From Pseudonocardiaceae bacterium (GTDB taxonomy: Bacteria > Actinomycetota > Actinomycetes > Mycobacteriales > Pseudonocardiaceae), in NCBI GenBank assembly GCA_009377865.1, contig WHTH01000003.1, positions 1 to 64,000 of the forward strand: 64,000 nucleotides of DNA. The letters are read 5' to 3'. The notes beneath the pieces are model-generated. The model was not told the DNA's origin. It did no database searches and worked only from the letters and a program-made list of their open reading frames with translations. Within the stretch, counting starts at the first letter, position 1; the number at the start of each line of letters is the position of its first letter. The translations under genes and the position numbers were made by a program. This document shows positions 8,927-15,211 of this stretch, piece after piece.

Positions 8927-9008
8927 TCTCCGGTCGGAGCCAACCAACGGGCCAGAGCTCCCGAATCCGGAGTGCCCAATCCGAATCGATCAATCAGCGA
9001 CGACCGGG

Positions 9009-9830
9009 TCAGGCTGTCAGCGGCTTGCGTCCCCAGGCTTGGAACAGCGTCCAGCCGAGGACGATCGTGTCCGGGCGGGCGAGGTGTTCTTCGAGCTCGC
9101 GCAGGTAGCCGTCCAGTTCGGACTCACCCAGTTCTTCCGCCGCGAGGATGCGGTGCCTGTTGGTGGTGGCGCAGCGCAGCAGCAGCGCGTGGGCAGGCTC
9201 GCCGGGCTGCGACAGTCCCGCGTGCACGTCCACCTCGATGTCAGCCAGGCCCGCGCTTCGGAGCAGGGCAGGCAGCCGCCGGCCGATGTGCGGATCGCCG
9301 GCCAAGCCGGCAACCAGCGCCCCCTGAAGCAGGTTCCATGCAGGGTGGGCAGGCTCGCAGGTCCAGGAGATCACATCCATGTCCTGCAGCGCGACGTAAC
9401 CCCCGGGCCGGGTGAGCCGGACCATCTCGGCTACGACGTCCTCGGGACGTGGGAGATCGACCAGCATCAGGCGCTCGTGCACCAAGTCGAACGAAGCGCC
9501 CGGCAGTCCGGTCGCGGTGGCCTCGCCGGGTACGAGCTCCACATTGCAGAGGCACTGTCCTGCCAGTGACGGCGCGGCCAGCTCCAGCACCCGGCGTTCG
9601 CGGTCCAGCCCCACGACCGATCCGGCCGTGCCGACCCGCTCGGCGAGGATGTCGAGCACGCCGGGTGGCCCGCAGCCCAGATCGAGGGCGCGCCACCCGA
9701 CGTCGACACCGATGCGGTCGAACAGCAGCTCGGCCTCCATGCGGTGCAGCTCGCACTGCTCGAGCAGCCGTGCCCGCTCCGCGTCAGCCTTATCGAGGAC
9801 ACGACCGGAATTGCGCATCATCGCATCCAC
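9009..9830 (-). CDS. Class I SAM-dependent methyltransferase
   Basis: A 273-residue protein. Motif I is 'ALDLGCGPPGVLDILAERVG' (about residues 48-67); the acidic residue of motif II is in 'GSVVGLDRERRVLELA', and 'FDLVHERLMLVDLP' is the following strand. The C-terminal half, with two Trp-containing stretches, would form the substrate cap. Its start overlaps the 3' end of the sigma-factor gene by 41 bases, so the two are translationally coupled. The substrate cannot be named. Small-molecule or natural-product methylation is the commonest role for this subclass. Confidence 0.85.
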   Translation of the reverse strand: MDAMMRNSGRVLDKADAERARLLEQCELHRMEAELLFDRIGVDVGWRALDLGCGPPGVLDILAERVGTAGSVVGLDRERRVLELAAPSLAGQCLCNVELVPGEATATGLPGASFDLVHERLMLVDLPRPEDVVAEMVRLTRPGGYVALQDMDVISWTCEPAHPAWNLLQGALVAGLAGDPHIGRRLPALLRSAGLADIEVDVHAGLSQPGEPAHALLLRCATTNRHRILAAEELGESELDGYLRELEEHLARPDTIVLGWTLFQAWGRKPLTA

Positions 9831-10356
9831 GCTCCTGGTCTGGTGAGAACCCGATCGTGCCGGTACCTGGTTTGCGATCGCTTTCCGGCCGGTTGCCCTC
9901 GCCGGGCTGTAGCGACGCTCGCAGCGTGTTCAGCGCATGGTGCTGCAGTACGCGCACCCGCGCGTCGGTGCAGCCGAGGATCGTCGCGGTCTCCACCGCG
10001 GACAACCCGATCACCGCTCGCAATACCAAAACCTCGCGCTGCTCGGGTGCCAGCGCTTCGTACGGGTTCGTGGTCGGTGCCGGTCCGCGGGTCGTCTGGT
10101 GCGCATCGGCCATCGCAGCGGCGATGCGGTACACGAAGCACAGGAACGATCCGTCCTGCTCGCGGTAGCCGGGCAGGGCACCGAGCACCGCCCGGCACAC
10201 CTCGCGCGCGACGCTGTCCGCCGTGCCGTCGTGGCACCCGATCCGCGCCCGGCAGTACCTCGTCACGAATGGCTGCATCGTCGCGAGCAGCCCGTGCAGT
10301 GCGGCCTGCTTGCCGGTGACGGCAGCGGCAACCGGTTCGTTCCGGTACGCACACAT
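9790..10356 (-). CDS. ECF-type RNA polymerase sigma factor
   Basis: A 188-residue protein starting at the ATG at 10356. Region 2 is recognisable in 'QPFVTRYCRARIGCHDGTAD' and 'VCRAVLGALPGYREQDGSFL', the pattern of actinobacterial SigD/ShbA-like ECF factors. Region 4 is 'LAPEQREVLVLRAVIGLSAV' followed by 'TATILGCTDARVRVLQHHAL'. A ~30-residue charged tail follows region 4. No anti-sigma gene is adjacent; instead the 3' end overlaps a methyltransferase gene. The promoter recognised is unknown. Confidence 0.85.
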   Translation of the reverse strand: MCAYRNEPVAAAVTGKQAALHGLLATMQPFVTRYCRARIGCHDGTADSVAREVCRAVLGALPGYREQDGSFLCFVYRIAAAMADAHQTTRGPAPTTNPYEALAPEQREVLVLRAVIGLSAVETATILGCTDARVRVLQHHALNTLRASLQPGEGNRPESDRKPGTGTIGFSPDQERGCDDAQFRSCPR

Positions 10357-10535
10357 GGGTGTCACTCTGTCGTGTCCCGGTTTCTGGCCGCTTTCCTCAC
10401 ACCCGGGTGGTGACCGGTCCTGAATCGTGGTCCTCAGTCCGGGACGCGCGGTACGGTCGGCGACGTCCAGCGGTTCCCTACCACTCATTCCGCTGATCGG
10501 GCGGATGCGGTGTATCGACAGTTCGCCGAGGAACG

Positions 10536-11138
10536 ATGAGTGACCCCTCCCCACCCGATTCAACCGAATCGCCACAGGTCGCCGCCGATCTGGCGGGCTT
10601 CGCCGCCGATCTGCCGGTCGGTCCGGACGCCACAAGCGCCGAGCATGGCGTCGAACTACACCCGCAGTGCTCGATGCTGGCGCCGTTGCCGGGTGTATGG
10701 CGCGGACAGGGCGAGGCCCAGTACCCATCGCTGCTCGGCGAGTTCCCGTACGGCCAGCAGATCACCTTCTCGCACGACGGCAGGCCGTTCCTGTTCTACG
10801 AGGCGCGGGCTTGGCTGCTCAACCAGTCCGGCGAGGTACTCGGCCCCGCGGCCCGCGAGGTCGGGTGGTGGCGGGTGGACCCCGACGAGACCATCGAGGT
10901 GATCCTCGCGCACGCATTCGGGATCTGTGAGATCTACTACGGTGGCGCCACCAGCGAGGTCTCGTGGGAGCTGCAGACCGACACCGTGGCGCGCAGCGAC
11001 TCGGCCAGGGAGACCGAAGCGGCCGCCCGCCTCTACGGCATCGTGGAGGGGGATCTGGCCTACGTCGAGGAACGGGCGCTGCGCGGCCTGCCGATGCAGC
11101 CGCATCTGTCTGCCCAGCTCCAGCGCATCTCCGACTGA
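10536..11138 (+). CDS. Nitrobindin-like heme-binding beta-barrel protein (FABP-like)
   Basis: A 200-residue protein. The lipocalin-like motif G-x-W-x-G-x-G occurs as 'LPGVWRGQGEAQYPSLLGEF' from residue ~51, followed by alternating hydrophobic/polar beta strands ('VGWWRVDPDETIEVILAHAF'). The C-terminal 'MQPHLSAQLQR' places His190 where nitrobindins have the proximal heme ligand. Characterised bacterial and plant nitrobindins bind ferric heme and isomerise peroxynitrite to nitrate, so a role in nitrogen-oxide detoxification is likely by family. Divergent from the sigma-factor gene across ~180 bases. Confidence 0.85.
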   Translation: MSDPSPPDSTESPQVAADLAGFAADLPVGPDATSAEHGVELHPQCSMLAPLPGVWRGQGEAQYPSLLGEFPYGQQITFSHDGRPFLFYEARAWLLNQSGEVLGPAAREVGWWRVDPDETIEVILAHAFGICEIYYGGATSEVSWELQTDTVARSDSARETEAAARLYGIVEGDLAYVEERALRGLPMQPHLSAQLQRISD

Positions 11139-11174
11139 CAACGGGGCTGAGCTGATTGGATCGAACAGTCCGGT

Positions 11175-11203
11175 GCCGCAGGCAACGGTGCGTTGCTTGC
11201 GGC
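11175..11203. terminator. Bidirectional terminator-like hairpin
   Basis: GCCGCAGGCAAC (11175-11186) and GTTGCTTGCGGC (11192-11203) pair over 12 positions with one G-T wobble and a 5-base loop. It lies between the stop of the nitrobindin-like gene and the end of the convergent small membrane-protein gene. Confidence 0.65.
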
Positions 11204-11228
11204 CCCGATCAACTCGTCTTGCCGACCT

Positions 11229-11459
11229 TCAGACTGCTGCAGTTCTCCGTCGCCGTGCTCCGTCACCGATGATCCCTACCACCAGCAGCAGCACGGCACT
11301 GAGGAAGTGCAGCACGTGGTCGAAGAGGTTCAGCGCGAGGACGTCCACCGCTGTGTCCACGTATGCCAGGCCGAACAGCCCGACGAGCAGGTAGACCGCA
11401 CCGAAGACGACTCCGACGGCCTTGTTCAGGGAACCACCGGCTCCAGAGCTACGTGCCAT
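11229..11459 (-). CDS. Small DUF4383-like membrane protein
   Basis: A 76-residue protein with ATG at 11459 after a good AGGGAGGGG ribosome site. Two hydrophobic helices are seen: 'VVFGAVYLLVGLFGLAY' and 'HVLHFLSAVLLLVVGIIG'. The intervening 'LNLFDHVLHF' resembles the Asn-x-x-His-x-x-x-His element between helices of DUF4383 proteins. Family members are about twice as long with four helices, so this is a half-length form. The N-terminal Met-Ala-Arg-Ser-Ser start looks intact, so it is probably a genuine short variant rather than a fragment. The role is unknown. Confidence 0.65.
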   Translation of the reverse strand: MARSSGAGGSLNKAVGVVFGAVYLLVGLFGLAYVDTAVDVLALNLFDHVLHFLSAVLLLVVGIIGDGARRRRTAAV

Positions 11460-11737
11460 GACGAACCCCTCCCTGAGATGATGGCAGGCGGCGCATGTGC
11501 TCACCGTCTGCTGATGTGCGGACCCGGACCGTATCGCAGCTGACAACGACATCATCCGCGATCTTCGTTCACACCTGAAGCCGTCACGAACCGCGTCATC
11601 CCAAACGTGACCTGCGGTCGCCGGTGACCGTTGACCGCCCAGTGTCACGCCGTCGATCTGCGGGCGACGCGTACGATCTTCGCCACACCCAGATGGGTGA
11701 TGTCGCTGATCAACTCTCGGAACCGCGGGAAGTCTCG

Positions 11738-11968
11738 ATGGTCGAGAACGTGATCTGGGAGGGAACGTTCGATGGTCGCTTCGAGGACCGGGACCATGCC
11801 ATAAGGATCTTCGCCGAGCACAACGAAGCGGTCCAACGAGCCGTACCCAGCGACCGGCTACTCGTCTACCAGGTGGAGGAGGGCTGGCCACCGCTGTGCG
11901 ACTTCCTCGGGGTCGACGGCCCCGCCGAGCCCTTCCCGCACATCAAACCACGGCAAGTCGATACGTGA
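11738..11968 (+). pseudogene. C-terminal remnant of a sulfotransferase-family protein
   Basis: The 77 residues from the ATG at 11738 match the C-terminal part of Sulfotransfer_4-type proteins: 'MVENVIWEGTFDGRF' and 'NEAVQRAVPSDRLLVYQVEE' followed by 'GWPPLCDFLGV', with the Pro-x-x-x-Phe-Pro end. The open frame extends upstream to 11624 but that part carries no family signal, and the N-terminal PAPS-binding P-loop region is absent. Relatives are ~210-250 residues. It is therefore a fragment, not a functional sulfotransferase. Confidence 0.65.
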
Positions 11969-12079
11969 ACTGGTGCAGACGGTGCTGGCCGGGGGCCGGT
12001 TGCCCACACCGTCCGATCCGGCGCACTGAGCAAGCACGACCCGCTGGGATCGGAGTGCCGCAACGGTCACGCCGGGAAG

Positions 12080-12100
12080 TAGAACAATCTGTTCTATACT
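12080..12100 (+). promoter_or_regulatory. Operator and -10 element of the VapBC operon
   Basis: TAGAACA-ATC-TGTTCTA is a perfect 7-3-7 palindrome (12080-12096). It overlaps the -10-like hexamer TATACT (12095-12100), which sits six bases upstream of the ATG at 12107. The transcript would start at or next to the ATG, giving a leaderless mRNA, and an antitoxin or toxin-antitoxin complex bound to the palindrome would occlude RNA polymerase. Confidence 0.65.
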
Positions 12101-12106
12101 CTGCCC

Positions 12107-12382
12107 ATGGCGCGGATCGGGGTACGGGAACTGAACCAGCACACCAGCAGCTACATCAGCAAGGTCAAGAACGGCGAGGCCGTGGAGGTAACCGAACACG
12201 GCCGCCTGGTCGCGCTCTTGGTGCCGGTGCCACGGACTGGCACCGGGCTCGATGATCTGGTCGAACAGGGACGGGTGCACCCGCCCACGGGCACTCAGCG
12301 GTCGTTTCCTGCCCGCCGCCCCGCGCCGGGGCCCAGCGCCGGCGAAGGGCTTGCCGCGATGCGGGACGAGGAACGCTATTGA
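12107..12382 (+). CDS. Phd/YefM (VapB-type) antitoxin
   Basis: A 91-residue protein. The N-terminal 55 residues are the Phd/YefM DNA-binding fold: 'IGVRELNQHTSSYISKVKNG' then 'EAVEVTEHGRLVALLVPV'. The remaining Pro/Arg-rich and acidic tail would be the toxin-binding region. No ribosome site precedes the ATG, consistent with leaderless translation. Its last four bases (TTGA) overlap the toxin start. It should neutralise the adjacent PIN toxin and autorepress through the palindrome upstream. Confidence 0.88.
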   Translation: MARIGVRELNQHTSSYISKVKNGEAVEVTEHGRLVALLVPVPRTGTGLDDLVEQGRVHPPTGTQRSFPARRPAPGPSAGEGLAAMRDEERY

Positions 12383-12771
12383 TCTATCTCGACTCGTCGG
12401 CAGTGGTCAAGCTGGTGCACGAGGAGCCGGAGTCCGTTGACCTGGAGTCATGGCTGAGCGGTGACGACCGGCCGCTCGTGACATCGGTGCTCACCGAGAT
12501 CGAGGTCGAACGCGCGCTCCGTCGCAGCGATCCCGATGCTCTGCCGCTGGTTGCCGAGGTCATCGACGGACTCTACCGGTTCGACATCGATCCCGCCGTG
12601 CGCCGGACGGCGGCCCGGTTCGCCGAACCGACGTTGCGCACGTTGGACGCCGTGCACCTCGCCACCGCGCTCGAGTTCGGCGCAGACCTGGATGCCTTCG
12701 TCTGCTACGATCGACGGCTGCTCGACGCAGCGATCGCGGAGGGGATCGCGGTGAGCAGCCCCGGCAGCTGA
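12379..12771 (+). CDS. PIN-domain (VapC-type) ribonuclease toxin
   Basis: A 130-residue protein with a TTG start overlapping the antitoxin stop. The acidic residues of the PIN active site are in place: Asp5 ('IYLDSSAVVKL'), Glu40 or Glu42 ('TEIEVERAL'), Asp90 ('TLDAVHLATAL') and Asp111 ('VCYDRRLLDAA'). Family members are Mg2+-dependent endoribonucleases that cut tRNA or rRNA. The gene looks intact. It converges with the DUF4389 gene, 16 bases away. Confidence 0.88.
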   Translation: MIYLDSSAVVKLVHEEPESVDLESWLSGDDRPLVTSVLTEIEVERALRRSDPDALPLVAEVIDGLYRFDIDPAVRRTAARFAEPTLRTLDAVHLATALEFGADLDAFVCYDRRLLDAAIAEGIAVSSPGS

Positions 12772-12787
12772 CCCTCAGCGGCGGCGG

Positions 12788-13441
12788 TCACGGCCCGAGC
12801 CGAAACGGTGGATAGACGTCGGCGACCATCAGGAAGGCGTAGCCGGTGACCCGGGTGCTCCACCGCAGGACGCCGACGACGAAATCGAACAGCGGCCGCG
12901 GATACCGGCCGGTGAACAGGATCGCGAACCAGGAGATGACGACGACGACGACGGCCGCGATGCCGAGGAAGAACAACACGACGTAGTGCGGGATCGCCAG
13001 CAGCCACTTCACCAGCGGCAACCACCGGTTCAGCTCCCGGTGCGCTTCCGGGTAGCGGATGTCGAGGTGCAGCGCTTGACGGTCGTCGGTCGACGGGTAC
13101 TCGTCGCGGAGCAACGCGATGTAGACGTTGATGCGGTTGCTGAACCTCAGCAGTTCGAGGTTCCAGTCGAACCACCAGCGCGGGTACTTGCGCCGGAACA
13201 GGATCAGCAGCAGCGGCGGCAGGAACAGCAGACCTCCCGCAGTGACAACGACGGCCTGGGTCTGCTCCGGCGTGACCGAGGTCGCCACGCCGCTGACGAG
13301 GGCTAGCACGATCCCGATCGGGATCACCAGCAGCAGCCGGAAGAACGTTGTGAGCCGGCTCAGCCCTCGATCCGGGAAGTCGACATCGAACTGCACCGGG
13401 TATGCCGTCGGACCTGCCGCACCGGAATCGACCGTTGACAT
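12788..13441 (-). CDS. DUF4389 membrane protein
   Basis: A 217-residue protein; the ATG at 13441 follows AAGGGGG by a few bases. The pattern fits DUF4389: 'YPVQFDVDFPDRGLSRLTTF' at the N-terminus, two helices (~35-60 and 70-85), the Trp/Tyr-rich 'RRKYPRWWFDWNLELLRFSN' and 'RINVYIALLRDEYPSTDD', then two more helices and the closing 'DVYPPFRLGP'. Four transmembrane segments are expected. The function of the family is unknown. It appears monocistronic. Confidence 0.82.
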   Translation of the reverse strand: MSTVDSGAAGPTAYPVQFDVDFPDRGLSRLTTFFRLLLVIPIGIVLALVSGVATSVTPEQTQAVVVTAGGLLFLPPLLLILFRRKYPRWWFDWNLELLRFSNRINVYIALLRDEYPSTDDRQALHLDIRYPEAHRELNRWLPLVKWLLAIPHYVVLFFLGIAAVVVVVISWFAILFTGRYPRPLFDFVVGVLRWSTRVTGYAFLMVADVYPPFRLGP

Positions 13442-13549
13442 TGCTACCCCCTTCACCCCTGGTACCGGCAAGGGCCTGACGACCCTGCTCGAGTACTGCA
13501 TACAGCATAAATGGCCGGGCAACGGCGCGGTGCCCGCAGCGTCGCCGCC

Positions 13550-13973
13550 TCCTGCAAGAGGCGCCTGCTTCCCAGTCGGTGTACTCACCGCCCGGTCGCT
13601 GGCCGAGCCGGTGCTGGCCGTCCCAGTCACCGGCATCGGCATAGATCACGTACTCGTCGGGGTCAGCCGGGTTGACCCGCACCCGGATCGTGGCCATCAC
13701 TGCCATTCCGGTAGCTCCAACAGCTCCGCCAGCACGTCCTCACAACGCCCGTGGCGCTGCCAGACGGTCTGCGACCCGGCCGGCGGCTCACCCGTGGGCG
13801 TCGCGGATCAGCTCGGCACGCCACCCGTTCGCCGGTGTGAGCCGCCGCAGGTACGGCGTGGCCGGGTAGGTGTGTCTCCCGTCATCGTCTGACCGTGGTG
13901 CGGCGTGCACATGGGCGGTGACAAGGCGGTGCCAACATGTTCGTCCGTGCTGTGCGTGGCAGGCTGGGGGCAT
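13550..13973 (-). pseudogene. Remnants of two small overlapping genes, unrecognised
   Basis: Reading the minus strand from an ATG at 13973, coding-like sequence ('YPATPYLRRLTPANGWRAEL') stops at 13788. In the next frame it continues as 'SQTVWQRHGRCEDVLAELLE' to a TGA at 13697-13699, suggesting one frameshifted gene. That TGA overlaps an ATG (TGATG) opening 'MATIRVRVNPADPDEYVIYA', which loses coding character after ~50 residues near 13550. The pattern looks like a decayed two-gene operon. No family is recognised and the boundaries are uncertain. 13442-13549 holds nothing clear beyond the ribosome site for the DUF4389 gene. Confidence 0.3.
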
Positions 13974-14056
13974 GGCGGCCAGCGGGTGTCGGTGGCCGGA
14001 TGGCCGAGGAGCGCAAGCTCGCCCGACCGACTGCCGCGCCCTGCGAGCCGTTGAGC

Positions 14057-15082
14057 TCACGGCGCACCCACTGCCCGCTCGTTCGCCGCTCGCAGCACCG
14101 CCGCGCCGGTCAGCCGGCCGGCGGCAAGGTCGTCCAGCGCACGGTCGGCATGCTCGAACGGGTAGGGCACGGCGCGCACCCGGATCGGTATGCGGGCGGC
14201 TATCTCGAGGAACTCGGTGCCGTCCGCACGGGTGTTGGCGGTGACACTGCACAGCTCCCGCTCGTGAAACAGGTGCTCGGTGTAGCGCAGCGACGGGATG
14301 TCGGACAGGTGGATACCGGCGACCGCCACGGTCGCGCCGGCGTCGCACGCGGCCAGCGCCAGCGGCACGGTCTCACCGGCCGGTGTGAAGACGATCGCGG
14401 CATCGAGGGGCTCTGGCGGGCCGTCCGTGGGGTCGGCGGCGGAGGCGGTGCCGAGCTCGAGGGCCAGTTGCCTGGCGTGCGCAGCGCGGGTCAGCACGTG
14501 CACTGTGGCGCCCTCGAAGATCGCTACCTGCGCCGCGAGGTGCGCCGAGCCGCCGAACCCGTAGATGCCGAGCCGGCCGCCGGGCGGCACGGCGGCGCGG
14601 CGCAGCGCCCGGTAGCCGATGATGCCGGCGCACAGCAGCGGCGCCGCCTGCTCGTCGTCGAAGACCTCCGGCAGCGGGTAGGCGTAGCACTCGTCGACGA
14701 CGGCGTACTCGGCGTAGCCGCCGTCGGCGTCCCAGCCGGTGAACCGCGGTGAGGTGCACAGGTTCTCCGAGCCGCGCAGGCAGAACCGGCATGCTCCGCA
14801 GGTGTGCCGCAGCCAGGCGATGCCGATCCGGTCGTCGATGGCGAACCGGGACGCACCGGGGCCGAGCTCGTCGACGACGCCGACAACCTCGTGACCCGGC
14901 ACGACCCCTGGCCGCCGGGGCGCCAGGTCGCCCTCGGCCAGGTGCAGGTCGGTGCGGCACACCCCGCACACCCGGACCCGCACCCGCACCTCGCCGGACC
15001 CGGGTCGCGGCGCAGGCAACTCGGTCCGCCGCAGCGGCCCGGAGCGCACCGGCCCCGGCTGCTCGACCGTCCACGCTTGCAC
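14057..15082 (-). CDS. Zinc-dependent alcohol dehydrogenase (MDR family)
   Basis: A 341-residue protein with the full medium-chain dehydrogenase layout. Catalytic zinc ligands are in 'CGVCRTDLH' and 'PGHEVVGVVDELG', the structural zinc cysteines in 'HTCGACRFCLRGSENLC', and the nucleotide-binding Rossmann turn is 'GIYGFGGSAHLAAQVA' (GxGGxx variant). The form resembles AdhA-type alcohol dehydrogenases that oxidise primary alcohols with NAD(P). The physiological substrate is unknown. It lies immediately downstream of dnaB with a ~130-base gap in which no gene is seen. Confidence 0.88.
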   Translation of the reverse strand: MQAWTVEQPGPVRSGPLRRTELPAPRPGSGEVRVRVRVCGVCRTDLHLAEGDLAPRRPGVVPGHEVVGVVDELGPGASRFAIDDRIGIAWLRHTCGACRFCLRGSENLCTSPRFTGWDADGGYAEYAVVDECYAYPLPEVFDDEQAAPLLCAGIIGYRALRRAAVPPGGRLGIYGFGGSAHLAAQVAIFEGATVHVLTRAAHARQLALELGTASAADPTDGPPEPLDAAIVFTPAGETVPLALAACDAGATVAVAGIHLSDIPSLRYTEHLFHERELCSVTANTRADGTEFLEIAARIPIRVRAVPYPFEHADRALDDLAAGRLTGAAVLRAANERAVGAP

Positions 15083-15211
15083 CGGAGCAGTATCCGCTGT
15101 CCCGGTGGACCTGCTCTCGGCGGGCGGCGTCGGGGTTCAGTGGCGGGGCGAGGCGCGGTGAAAGTACCAACTCCGGAATTGTCAATCTGGGTGCGGAACC
15201 TACAACCGAGC

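Noticed and set aside
8770-9008. Small gene between the SARP and methyltransferase genes
   Set aside because: Open frames here lack ribosome sites and protein-like composition; the terminator hairpin is the only clear feature.
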